DNA of 64,000 nucleotides from Devosia limi DSM 17137. GTDB taxonomy: Bacteria; Pseudomonadota; Alphaproteobacteria; Rhizobiales; Devosiaceae. The notes beneath the pieces are model-generated. The model was not told the DNA's origin. It searched no databases and saw only the letters and a list, made by a program, of their open reading frames with translations. The translations under genes and the position numbers were made by a program. Every line of letters starts with the position of its first letter. The first letter of the stretch is position 1. The stretch spans positions 248,001 to 312,000 of the forward strand of contig NZ_FQVC01000002.1 of the NCBI RefSeq assembly GCF_900128975.1, in the 5' to 3' direction. Positions 28,145 through 37,017 of this stretch are shown piece after piece.

Positions 28145-30898
28145 ATGATCGAAAAGACCTACGAGCCGGGCGCCGTCGAAGGCCGCATCTTCGCCGATTG
28201 GCTGCAAGCCAATGCATTTGCTGCCGGGGCCGGGGCCAAGCCCGGCGCCGAGCCGTTCACCATCGTCATCCCGCCGCCCAATGTGACGGGCTCGCTGCAT
28301 GTCGGCCACGCGCTGAACAACACGATCCAGGACATTCTGGTGCGCTTCAATCGCATGCTCAAGAAGGACGTGCTCTGGCAGCCGGGCATGGACCATGCCG
28401 GCATCGCCACCCAGATGATCGTCGAGCGCCAGCTGATGGAACGCCAGCAGCCGAGCCGCCGCGACATGGGGCGCGAAAAGTTCCTGGAGCGCGTCTGGGA
28501 GTGGAAGGGCGAAAGCGGCGGCGCCATCATGAACCAGCTCAAGCGCCTCGGCGCTTCGGCCGATTTCAGCCGCGAGCGTTTCACCATGGGCGAAAATGGC
28601 GCGCCGGACGACCAGATGGTCCGTGCCGTCACCAAGGTGTTTGTCGAGCTGCATAATCGCGGCCTGATCTATCGCGCCAAGCGCCTGGTCAACTGGCATC
28701 CGGGCCTGGAAACCGCAATCTCCGACCTCGAAGTCGAGAATATCGAGATCAAGGGCCATATGTGGCACCTGCGCTATCCGCTGGCCGATGGCGTCACCTA
28801 CCAGTTCCCGATTGCCCATGACGAAGAGGGCAAGCCCACCGAATACGAGACTCGCGACTACATCATCGTCGCCACCACCCGTCCCGAGACCATGCTGGGC
28901 GACTCGGGCGTCGCCGTGCATCCTGATGACGAGCGCTATGCCGCGCTGGTCGGCAAGTTCATCGACCTGCCGCTGGTGGGCCGGCGCATTCCGATCGTGG
29001 CCGATGAATATGCCGATCCGGCGCTCGGCACCGGCGCGGTCAAGATCACACCGGCACATGATTTCAATGACTTCGAGGTCGGTGTTCGCAACAATCTTGA
29101 GCAGATCAACATCTTCACCACGCGCGGCGCCATCGTCGATGACGCGCCGGCGGCGTATCGCGGCCTCGACCGCTTCGTGGCGCGCAAGCAGATCGTCGCC
29201 GACCTGACGGCGCTGGCCGAAGACAACCCGACCCGTGGCCTCGATCATATCGAGGACAAGAAGATCATGGTGCCCCATGACGAAAAGTCCAAGCTCGTCG
29301 TCATCGAGCCGTTCCTGACCGACCAGTGGTGGGTGAAGGCCGATGTGCTGGCGCAGCCGGCGCTGGCGGCGGTCCGCGAGGGCCGCACCAGGTTCGTGCC
29401 GCAGCAATACGAAAACACCTATTTCGCCTGGCTGGAAAACATCAAGCCATGGTGCATTTCGCGCCAGCTCTGGTGGGGTCATCAGATCCCGGCTTGGTAT
29501 GGTCCGGACAATCACGCCTTCGTCGCCTATGACGAAGCCGAAGCGCAGGCAAAGGCTGATGCCCATTATGGCCAGCCGACCGCGATCAAGCGCGACGATG
29601 ACGTGCTCGATACCTGGTTCTCCTCGGCGCTTTGGCCGTTCTCGACCCTGGGTTGGCCCGATGAAACCGCCGAGCTCAAGCGCTACTATCCAACCAGCGT
29701 TCTGGTCACCGGCTTCGACATCATCTTCTTCTGGGTTGCCAGGATGATGATGATGGGTCTGGAGTTTCTGGAAGAAGAACCGTTCCACACGGTCTACATG
29801 CATGCGCTGGTCCGCGACGAAAAGGGCCAGAAGATGAGCAAGACCAAGGGGAACGTGATCGATCCCCTGGACCTCATCGACCAGTATGGCGCCGACGCGA
29901 CCCGGTTCACCCTGGCAGCCATGGCCGCGCAGGGCCGCGATATCCGTTTGTCGGTCAACCGCGTCGAGGGCTATCGCAACTTCGTCACCAAGATCTGGAA
30001 CGCAGCGCGCTTCCTCGAAATGAACGAATGCCTCCGCGTCGAGGGCTATGACCCCCGCGCCAATACGCTGCCGCTCAATCGCTGGATCGTCGGCGCCACC
30101 GCGCGCGGTGCGGCCGCCGTCACCAAGGGCATCGAGGACTACAAGTTCAACGAAGCCGCCAATGCCGCCTATGACTTCGTCTGGGGCACGTTCTGTGACT
30201 GGTATGTCGAGTTCGCCAAGCCGGTGTTCATGGGCGACAACGAGGCTGCCAAGGCCGAGACTCGCGCCACTGCCGCCTGGGCGCTCGACCAGATCCTCAA
30301 GATCCTGCACCCGTTCATGCCCTTCATCACCGAAGAGCTGTGGGCGGAAACCGGCAAGTCCGGCCCGGCGCGCGAAAGCCTGCTGATCCTGACCGAATGG
30401 CCGGATCTCGCGGGCCTCGAAGACCCGGCGGCCGATGCCGAGCTGTCCTGGCTGATCGACGTGATCTCCAATGTCCGCTCGGTCCGCGCCGAGATGAACG
30501 TGCCGGCCAGCGCCAAGCTGCCGCTGGTCGTGGTTGGCGCAGGGGAGGGGACCCTTGGTCGCCTCGTCGCCGGCACCTCGCTGATTACCCGTCTGGCACG
30601 GCTTGAGGAGATCACCCCGCAAGCCAATGTTCCCGGCGGTTCGGCACAGTTCGTGGTCGGCGAAGCAACCTGGGCACTGCCCCTGGCTGACTTCATCGAT
30701 ATCCCGACCGAAAAGGCGCGTCTCGAGAAGGAAATCTCCAAGCTCGACGGCGAGGTCAGCCAGATCGACAAGAAGCTCGGCAATGAGCAGTTTGTCGCCA
30801 AGGCCCCGGAAGAAGTGATCGAAGAGCAGAAGGCGCGTCGTCAAGCCGCCGTGGATCGGCGCGATCGTATCGCCGAAGCGCTCAAGCGCCTGAGCTGA
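28145..30898 (+). CDS. valS: Valyl-tRNA synthetase
   Basis: This class I synthetase of 917 residues charges tRNA-Val and edits Thr-tRNA-Val. The HIGH-type motif is in [15 protein letters not shown] (residues about 42-56), and the KMSKS motif appears as KMSKTKGN at about 560-567. The CP1 editing domain includes [11 protein letters not shown]. The C-terminal coiled-coil arm starts at about residue 850 ([18 protein letters not shown]). ATG 28145 was chosen because the preceding 30 codons of open frame are unlike any ValRS. Length is normal. Confidence 0.97.
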   Translation: MIEKTYEPGAVEGRIFADWLQANAFAAGAGAKPGAEPFTIVIPPPNVTGSLHVGHALNNTIQDILVRFNRMLKKDVLWQPGMDHAGIATQMIVERQLMERQQPSRRDMGREKFLERVWEWKGESGGAIMNQLKRLGASADFSRERFTMGENGAPDDQMVRAVTKVFVELHNRGLIYRAKRLVNWHPGLETAISDLEVENIEIKGHMWHLRYPLADGVTYQFPIAHDEEGKPTEYETRDYIIVATTRPETMLGDSGVAVHPDDERYAALVGKFIDLPLVGRRIPIVADEYADPALGTGAVKITPAHDFNDFEVGVRNNLEQINIFTTRGAIVDDAPAAYRGLDRFVARKQIVADLTALAEDNPTRGLDHIEDKKIMVPHDEKSKLVVIEPFLTDQWWVKADVLAQPALAAVREGRTRFVPQQYENTYFAWLENIKPWCISRQLWWGHQIPAWYGPDNHAFVAYDEAEAQAKADAHYGQPTAIKRDDDVLDTWFSSALWPFSTLGWPDETAELKRYYPTSVLVTGFDIIFFWVARMMMMGLEFLEEEPFHTVYMHALVRDEKGQKMSKTKGNVIDPLDLIDQYGADATRFTLAAMAAQGRDIRLSVNRVEGYRNFVTKIWNAARFLEMNECLRVEGYDPRANTLPLNRWIVGATARGAAAVTKGIEDYKFNEAANAAYDFVWGTFCDWYVEFAKPVFMGDNEAAKAETRATAAWALDQILKILHPFMPFITEELWAETGKSGPARESLLILTEWPDLAGLEDPAADAELSWLIDVISNVRSVRAEMNVPASAKLPLVVVGAGEGTLGRLVAGTSLITRLARLEEITPQANVPGGSAQFVVGEATWALPLADFIDIPTEKARLEKEISKLDGEVSQIDKKLGNEQFVAKAPEEVIEEQKARRQAAVDRRDRIAEALKRLS

Positions 30899-31596
30899 AA
30901 GCTATAGACGAGCCTTCCTCCCCCGGGGAGGGAGGCGTCTGCGCCGACTTATGCTCTCCGGCAACCGCGACCGGCGACGCGCACGGGCTCCAGCGGGCAA
31001 TTCCCAAGACCATGTGCGAGGCACTGCCGCTGCCGCCCCCGGGGCTCGCGGTCGAGACTGGCTGAGTAGGCCGGTCGGCTCCGGGGCCAAAAGGCCGTAA
31101 AACCCCCGTCTGAGCATCGAAACCGCCCGGCGCAACGCCAGTCTGTGACGATTTCGCAACAGGCCCGCTGAATCGATTTCGGCCACGCTTCCATCAACGT
31201 TTTGTCGATGTTTCCCGCCACAATCTGACCCTAAACCGGGCGGAGAGAGGCGAGGGGCGGAACTGGGTTTGTCGGGCAGGGATTGCCGATGACCTCAGGA
31301 CAGCTCCCCGGGAGAATGCCGGCGGCCGCGTGCGGCGTCGACGGGAGTGGGGAACTATGCGTGCGACATTCAAGCTCTTCGTGGTGCAGGACTGCACCAC
31401 CAGACCGGATACGCACTCCCGCACTTGTTTGTGATGCTGTTTTGCTGAAATGCGGTCACAAACAGAGTTTACCGAATTCTTAACGTTCGCTTTCCCTGCC
31501 GGATTGGTTGGGGAAGAATGGACCGGGATTTTCAGCGGCCGCAGTGAGTTGCGGCGGTCGCGAGTGGTTCGCCAAAGCGCGGACAAAAGGAGTGTT
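30899..31596. other. Long intergenic region upstream of exoR-like gene
   Basis: About 700 bp has no gene I can support; the open frames here lack ribosome binding sites and family features. It holds a GC-rich imperfect hairpin just after valS (about 30912-30936, no T-run). At 31381-31400 there is a perfect inverted repeat, GTGGTGCAG / CTGCACCAC with two central bases. The last 150 bp are AT-richer and probably carry the promoter of the downstream gene. Confidence 0.5.
31381..31400. promoter_or_regulatory. Perfect 9-bp inverted repeat, possible operator
   Basis: GTGGTGCAG and CTGCACCAC are separated by two bases, about 200 bp upstream of the exoR-like start. The 2-base spacing fits a dimeric repressor site better than an RNA hairpin. 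No regulator is identified. Confidence 0.35.
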
Positions 31597-32406
31597 ATGC
31601 GGACTGTTAGGGAAAGATCCCTGATCTCCGTTGCGGCGGTGGTCGTTCTCGCCCTGGCGATGGCAGGTGTGCCGGCCCGGGCGCAGACGGCCGCGGATGC
31701 GGCGCTGGATATGGCCAACCTGCTCGATGGGGCGGGGGGCGGCGTCTCCAGCGATGACCTGCTCGCAGCTCTGGAAGATGCGGCCGATGCGGGCCAGCCG
31801 ATGGCCATGTGGCAGCTCGGCACGATGTATGAGAATGGCGAAGGCGTTGCCAAGGACCCGGTAAAGGCTTTCGGCTATTTCTCCCAGATTGCCAATCAGC
31901 ACGCCGATGCGGCGCCCAAGGGCGTCGAGTCCGACATTGTCGCCCAATCCTTCGTCAAGGTCGGCGATTACTTTCGCGACGGTCTCCCCGATGCTGGGAT
32001 CAAGGCTGACTCGGATCGCTCGCACGCCCTCCTTTTGCATGCAGCTACCTATTTTGGGGACGCCGATGCGCAATATCGCGTGGGCATGCTCTATCTGGAG
32101 GAAAACGAGCTGGGCGTGAACCCGCTGCAAAGCGCGCGCTGGTTTTCGCTGGCCGCGCGCAAGGGGCATGGGCCGGCGCAGGCGAAGCTGGGCGAATTGC
32201 TGTTCAAGGGCCTGGAGGGCGTCGAGCCGCAGCCCGTGGAGGGCCTGATGTGGCTGACTATTTCTCGCCAACGGGTCTCCGGTACGGGCGATGAAGGCTG
32301 GGTCACCGATATGCTGAACCATGCGCTATCGGCCGCATCGCCGGCGCAGCGCTCGGAAGCCACGACCCTGGCCCAGACAGTCGGGGCCCAGTTCGGCAGG
32401 TTCTAG
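31597..32406 (+). CDS. exoR: ExoR-like periplasmic Sel1-repeat protein
   Basis: This 269-residue secreted protein has a signal peptide at residues 1-28 (ending AGVPARA before QTAAD) and several Sel1-type TPR repeats. Repeat cores seen are AMWQLGTMYENGEGVAKDP, AQYRVGMLYLEENELGVNP and AQAKLGELLFKGLEGVEP. Length, signal peptide and repeat layout match rhizobial ExoR, which holds the ExoS sensor kinase inactive and so controls exopolysaccharide and motility through ChvI. AAAAGGAG precedes the ATG. exoS/chvI are not in the window. A generic Sel1 protein is the alternative. Confidence 0.8.
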   Translation: MRTVRERSLISVAAVVVLALAMAGVPARAQTAADAALDMANLLDGAGGGVSSDDLLAALEDAADAGQPMAMWQLGTMYENGEGVAKDPVKAFGYFSQIANQHADAAPKGVESDIVAQSFVKVGDYFRDGLPDAGIKADSDRSHALLLHAATYFGDADAQYRVGMLYLEENELGVNPLQSARWFSLAARKGHGPAQAKLGELLFKGLEGVEPQPVEGLMWLTISRQRVSGTGDEGWVTDMLNHALSAASPAQRSEATTLAQTVGAQFGRF

Positions 32407-32422
32407 CTGGCTGTCCGGATGT

Positions 32423-33202
32423 TCAGAAGCTGAACTGGCCTTCGACGGGCACGTGATCGCTTGGCTTGTCCCAGCTGCGGACATCCTTGTGGATGGTGAC
32501 GCCATCCAGTCGGTCCGCAGCCTGTGGCGACAGCATCAGGTGATCGATGCGAATACCGGCATTGCGCCGCCAGGCGCCGGCCTGGAAATCCCAGAACGTA
32601 TAGGCCGGGCCATCCGTGGTGGCGCGCAGCGCGTCGGTCAGGCCGAGATTGGCGAGGGTGCGGAAGCGCTCGAGGCTTTCCGGTCGATAGAGCGCATCGC
32701 CCCACCAGGCGTCGGGGTCGTGTGCGTCGATGGGCGCTGGAATCAGGTTGAAGTCACCCAGCAGGATGAAGGGTTCTTCGAGCGCCAGGCGGCCCTCGAC
32801 GAATTCGGTCAGCCGCTCCATCCACTTGAGCTTATAGGGGAATTTCTCGCTATCGACCGGATTACCGTTGGGCAGGTAGATATTGCAGACCCGGATGGCG
32901 CCGGTTTCGACCGAGAACACGGCCTCGATCAGCCGCGCCTGTTCGTCGCTTTCGTCGCCGGGCAGGCCACGCGTCACCTCGTCGAACGGCAACAGCGATA
33001 GAATCGCCACGCCATTCCAGCTCTTCTGGCCATGGGTTTCCACATTGTAGCCCAATGCCTCGATCTCCATCCGAGGGAAGCCCTCGTCGACGGTCTTGAT
33101 CTCCTGCAGCACCACGATGTCGGGCTTTTCTTCCTCGAGCCAGCGCAGCAGCACTTCGAGTCGGGCCTTGATGCCGTTGATGTTCCAGGTGGCGATGCGC
33201 AT
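32423..33202 (-). CDS. xthA: Exodeoxyribonuclease III
   Basis: This 259-residue Mg-dependent AP endonuclease / 3'-exonuclease of the EEP fold acts in base excision repair. Motifs are MRIATWNINGIKARL at the start, VVLQEIKT (metal Glu), YLPNG, LLGDFNLIPAPIDAHDP and the catalytic SDHVPV near the end. ATG 33202 begins the fold; 17 upstream residues in frame are not conserved. It converges on the exoR-like gene with only 16 bp between stops. Confidence 0.95.
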   Translation of the reverse strand: MRIATWNINGIKARLEVLLRWLEEEKPDIVVLQEIKTVDEGFPRMEIEALGYNVETHGQKSWNGVAILSLLPFDEVTRGLPGDESDEQARLIEAVFSVETGAIRVCNIYLPNGNPVDSEKFPYKLKWMERLTEFVEGRLALEEPFILLGDFNLIPAPIDAHDPDAWWGDALYRPESLERFRTLANLGLTDALRATTDGPAYTFWDFQAGAWRRNAGIRIDHLMLSPQAADRLDGVTIHKDVRSWDKPSDHVPVEGQFSF

Positions 33203-33376
33203 GCTGTGGTCTCCAGTCCCGCGCAAGCTAACGGCCAATGGCTGGTGCGGCAACCACTGGCGCGGAAACCGGCATCGATGGTGGCGCGGATTTCCATCGA
33301 TAACTGGCCGTCGCAGCCTTCAAGGCCGGTGGTGGGGGCCCCCGTTCTTCCATGGCGGGCCCACCTTTCACCGGGG
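33203..33376. other. Upstream region of xthA
   Basis: About 170 bp lie between the xthA start and repeat copy 1. Presumably the xthA promoter is here; I see no further gene or distinct motif. Confidence 0.4.
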
Positions 33377-33453
33377 CATTCCCGCGCAGGCGGGAATCCA
33401 TTCTTGAATGGGAGCCGTGGAGGGACGAATGGATTCCCGCCTGCGCGGGAATG
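33377..33453. repeat. Nested palindromic repeat, copy 1
   Basis: Two 26-base arms (33377-33402 and 33428-33453) are inverted copies of each other around a 25-base loop. Each arm is itself palindromic: ATTCCCGC and GCGGGAAT pair around GCAG. The same arms occur at 47776 and 53279 with unrelated loops, so this is a dispersed REP/MITE-like element. It lies upstream of xthA and downstream of erpA. Confidence 0.85.
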
Positions 33454-33528
33454 ACTCCGCGGGCGGACTGGGCGCACTAGGACGAAACGCTAATTCCGAT
33501 GGGCACCAACAGCGCCCCCAAAAAAATC

Positions 33529-33891
33529 CTAAACCGCGAAGCTCGTGCCGCACCCGCAGGATGCAACGGCGTTCGGGTTCTTGATCTGGAAGGCCTGGCC
33601 GATGAGATCGTCGACGAAGTCGATTTCGGCGCCGCCCATGAATTCCAGGCTCATGGAATCGATCAGCACGATGGCGTCGCCCTTCGACAAAACGATGTCG
33701 TCGCTGGCCGGCTTTTCCTGTACGAGGTTGTATTCATACTGGAATCCGGAACAACCGCCGCCGGCGACCGAAATTCGCAACACCGTGCCTTCGGGTTCCT
33801 TCGAGAGGATCCGTGAAACGCGTTTGGCGGCCCGATCCGTCAGGACGACTTCGGGAGTGGCTGTTGCAGCTTGGTTCATCGCGGTATCCAT
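33529..33891 (-). CDS. erpA: Iron-sulfur cluster insertion protein ErpA (A-type carrier)
   Basis: This protein of about 120 residues is an A-type carrier of the HesB/IscA family that delivers Fe-S clusters to apo-targets. The three ligand cysteines are in GGGCSGFQY and in the C-terminal SCGCGTSF. The start is uncertain: in-frame ATGs at 33909, 33891 and 33879 all lack a clear RBS, and 33891 is a compromise. Which A-type carrier it is (ErpA, IscA, SufA) cannot be decided by eye. Confidence 0.88.
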   Translation of the reverse strand: MDTAMNQAATATPEVVLTDRAAKRVSRILSKEPEGTVLRISVAGGGCSGFQYEYNLVQEKPASDDIVLSKGDAIVLIDSMSLEFMGGAEIDFVDDLIGQAFQIKNPNAVASCGCGTSFAV

Positions 33892-33967
33892 GCCGTTTGG
33901 TAATGTCATAACGGTCAGGCTAAAATAGTAACTCCCGCACGGGATGGGAAGGGCTTTGTTTTCACCA

Positions 33968-35161
33968 ATGAGCGATACGGCGCCTTACGCCAGTAAACCC
34001 GAGCAGTCGTGCGGCCGCCTCCATGGCGCCGGCCCCAGCCCAACGCGGTCCGAATATCAGCGCGACCGCGACCGGATCATCCATTCGACCGCCTTCCGTC
34101 GTCTGCAGCACAAGACGCAGGTGTTCCTGCATCATGAGGGCAAGCATTTCCGCAATCGCCTGACCCATACGCTCGAAGTCAGCCAGATGGCGCGCTCCAT
34201 CGCCCGGGCCCTGCGCCTCAACGAGGACCTGGCCGAGGCCGTGGCGCTGTCGCATGACCTTGGCCATACCCCGTTCGGGCATGCCGGCGAGCGGGTGCTG
34301 CATGAAAAGATGCTGGCCCTTGGCGGCTTCGATCACAACGTGCAGGCCATGCGTGTGGTCACCCGCCTGGAAAACCGCTATGCCGAGCATGACGGGCTGA
34401 ACCTGACCTGGGAGACGCTGGAGGGCATCCTCAAGCATAATGGCCCGCTGACCCATGCCGATGGCACTCCCTTTGGGCGCTATGCCCGTGAGGGGCTGCC
34501 GGCGGGTATCGACGACATTCCCGCCAGCGCCGATCTGGGGATCTCTACCTATGCTTCGCTCGAAGCCCAGGCGGCCGCGATCGCCGATGACATCGCCTAC
34601 AATGCCCACGATATCGATGATGCCCTGCGCGCCGGGCTGATTGTGCTCGAAGACATGATCGATGTGCCGCTGGCCGGGCCGATCGTCGCCGAAGTGCTGG
34701 GGCTTTATCCCGATGTTGCGCCCAAGCGGCAGGCCCATGAGGTGCAGCGCCGCCTGATCACCCGCTCCATCGAGGATGTCATTGCCACCAGCGCGGCGCA
34801 GATTGCCGGGAGCGGCGTCGCTAGTGCCGCGGACGTGCGCCATGCCGGGCGGACGCTGGTGTCGTTCTCGCCGGAAACGGCCGCAGCGGAGCAGGGGCTC
34901 AAGCGTTTCCTGTTCGAGCGAGTCTATCGTCATGAGTCGGTGATGGGTCCGGTTCGCCAGAGCGAAGCGGTGGTTGGATCGCTGTTCGATCACTACATGC
35001 AGGCCCGTGACTTGCCGGGCCGCTGGGGTGTCGCAGCGGCCGATGCCCCCACGCCGCAAGCCCTGGCGCGGGTGGTCGCCGACTTCATTGCCGGGATGAC
35101 TGATCCCTATGCGCTGGATGAGTATGGCCGGCTGTTTGACGCTCGACCCGATTTCCGTTAA
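33968..35161 (+). CDS. dgt: Deoxyguanosinetriphosphate triphosphohydrolase-like protein
   Basis: This 397-residue HD-domain dNTPase cleaves dNTPs to nucleoside and triphosphate. The metal motif is laid out as H...HD...D: RNRLTHTLEVSQMARS (His), ALSHDLGHTPFGHAGE (His-Asp) and, later, ADDIAYNAHDIDDALRAG (Asp). The N-terminal RSEYQRDRDRIIHSTAFRRL is family-typical. ATG 33968 begins MSDTAPY; an in-frame ATG at 33944 is possible. It is divergent from erpA and 30 bp upstream of argS. Confidence 0.92.
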   Translation: MSDTAPYASKPEQSCGRLHGAGPSPTRSEYQRDRDRIIHSTAFRRLQHKTQVFLHHEGKHFRNRLTHTLEVSQMARSIARALRLNEDLAEAVALSHDLGHTPFGHAGERVLHEKMLALGGFDHNVQAMRVVTRLENRYAEHDGLNLTWETLEGILKHNGPLTHADGTPFGRYAREGLPAGIDDIPASADLGISTYASLEAQAAAIADDIAYNAHDIDDALRAGLIVLEDMIDVPLAGPIVAEVLGLYPDVAPKRQAHEVQRRLITRSIEDVIATSAAQIAGSGVASAADVRHAGRTLVSFSPETAAAEQGLKRFLFERVYRHESVMGPVRQSEAVVGSLFDHYMQARDLPGRWGVAAADAPTPQALARVVADFIAGMTDPYALDEYGRLFDARPDFR

Positions 35162-35191
35162 CCCGGCTGCACACTTGCAGTTAGGTTTGTC

Positions 35192-36937
35192 ATGGACGTC
35201 TTCGCCCTTTTCTCCGCGCGTGTTTCCAATGCGCTTCAGGTTCTCTACCCCGAAGTAGGGCCAGACCTGCTGGCTCGCATCGTCGTGGAACCGCCGCGAG
35301 ATGCTGCTCATGGCGATCTCAGCACCAATGCCGCGATGATCGTGGCCAAGCCGCTGGGCAAGAATCCGCGCGAGGTTGCTGGCGCACTGGTCGAGCACTT
35401 TCAGGCCGACCACGACGTGACCTCGGTCGAGGTTGCCGGCCCCGGCTTCATCAATTTCCGTCTCGCCGATCCGATCTGGCATCAGGTGCTGCGTTCCATC
35501 GGGCAGCAGGGCGAAAGCTATGGTCGCTCCAATCTGGGGCAGGGCGCGCCGGTCAATATCGAATATGTGTCGGCCAATCCGACCGGCCCGATGCATGTCG
35601 GCCATACCCGTGGCGCCGTGTTCGGCGACACGCTGGCCTCGCTCATGGCGTTTTCGGGCTACGATGTGACCCGCGAATACTACATCAACGACGCCGGCAG
35701 CCAGATCAACACCCTGGCCCGCTCGACACTGCTGCGCTACCGCCAGGCGCTGGGCGAGATCGTCGAAATTCCGTCGGGCTTCTATCCCGGCGATTATCTG
35801 GTGCCGGTGGGGCAGGGGCTGAAGGAAGAGTTCGGCACGGGCCTGCTCGAAATGCCCGAGGCGGAAGCCCTGGCTATCGTCAAGGAGCGCGTGCTCGTGG
35901 CGATGATGGAACTGATCAAGGCCGATCTGGCCAAGCTCGGCATCCATCACGATGTGTTCTTCTCCGAGCGGCAGCTGCATGGCCCCGATGGCGACATTGC
36001 CCGCACACTGGCCTGGCTGCGCGAGCAGGGCATGATCTATGAGGGCCGGCTGGAGCCGCCAAAGGGCAAGACCCCCGAGGATTGGGAAGACCGCGAGCAG
36101 ACCCTGTTCCGCGCGACCGATTATGGCGACGACACCGACCGGGCGCTGATCAAGTCGGATGGCTCATATACCTATTTCGCCGCTGACATCGCCTATCATC
36201 GCAACAAGTTCCTGCGTGGCTTCAAGCACATGATCAACGTGCTGGGCGCCGACCACTCCGGCTATGTGAAGCGTCTGCAGGCCGCCACCAAGGCCGTATC
36301 GCTCAACGCGGCCGACATGGACGTGCGGATCTGCCAGCTGGTGCGGCTGATGAAGAACGGCGAGCCGTTCAAGATGTCCAAGCGCTCCGGTGATTTGGTG
36401 ACTTTGGCTGACGTGGTGGATGAAGTTGGTGTCGACGCCACGCGCTTCATGCTGCTGTTCCGGCGCAATGATGCGGCGATGGACTTCGATTTCGCACTGG
36501 TCAAGGAGCAGACACGGGATAATCCGGTGTTCTACGTCCAGTACGCTCATGCCCGCGCCTATTCGATTTTCCGCAATGCCGAGAAGGAATTCCCGGGCCT
36601 CGATTTCTCGCCGGCTGCATTGGCAAGCGCTGACATCGAGCGCATCGTCAGCGCGGCGGAGCTGGACCTGGTTCGCGTTCTGGCCGCCTGGCCACGGACT
36701 GTTGCTGCCGCCGCGGTGGCGCATGAGCCGCACCGGATTGCCTTCTATGTCCATGACCTGGCAGCGGCCTTCCACGGCTTCTGGGCCAAGGGCAAGGATG
36801 ATCCTCAGTTACGTTTTGTTAACGCTGAGGATCCAACACTCACGCTGGCCCGACTCGCCCTCGTCGATGCCGTGCGCCAGGTCATTGTAAATGGTCTGGC
36901 AATATTGGGCGTCTCGGCGCCCGAGGAGCTTTCATAA
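35192..36937 (+). CDS. argS: Arginyl-tRNA synthetase
   Basis: This class I synthetase of 581 residues charges tRNA-Arg. It has the N-terminal tRNA D-loop recognition domain (about 1-115) and the HIGH-type motif in [19 protein letters not shown] (residues about 128-146). The KMSKS motif reads FKMSKRSGD at about 390-398, followed by the C-terminal DALR anticodon-binding domain. The order dgt-argS-SPOR protein is often seen in Rhizobiales. Confidence 0.97.
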   Translation: MDVFALFSARVSNALQVLYPEVGPDLLARIVVEPPRDAAHGDLSTNAAMIVAKPLGKNPREVAGALVEHFQADHDVTSVEVAGPGFINFRLADPIWHQVLRSIGQQGESYGRSNLGQGAPVNIEYVSANPTGPMHVGHTRGAVFGDTLASLMAFSGYDVTREYYINDAGSQINTLARSTLLRYRQALGEIVEIPSGFYPGDYLVPVGQGLKEEFGTGLLEMPEAEALAIVKERVLVAMMELIKADLAKLGIHHDVFFSERQLHGPDGDIARTLAWLREQGMIYEGRLEPPKGKTPEDWEDREQTLFRATDYGDDTDRALIKSDGSYTYFAADIAYHRNKFLRGFKHMINVLGADHSGYVKRLQAATKAVSLNAADMDVRICQLVRLMKNGEPFKMSKRSGDLVTLADVVDEVGVDATRFMLLFRRNDAAMDFDFALVKEQTRDNPVFYVQYAHARAYSIFRNAEKEFPGLDFSPAALASADIERIVSAAELDLVRVLAAWPRTVAAAAVAHEPHRIAFYVHDLAAAFHGFWAKGKDDPQLRFVNAEDPTLTLARLALVDAVRQVIVNGLAILGVSAPEELS

Positions 36938-37017
36938 TTCGGGCGCAATAGTGTGATGACTGGCGAAAAACGGCCTGAACAAGGCGCCGCATCCAGCAAC
37001 CAGAGGGCGCTGCTTTA

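Noticed and set aside
31194-31853. A 219-codon minus-strand frame upstream of the exoR-like gene
   Set aside because: It overlaps the exoR-like start and signal peptide on the other strand, has Ser/Arg-rich noise composition and no RBS.
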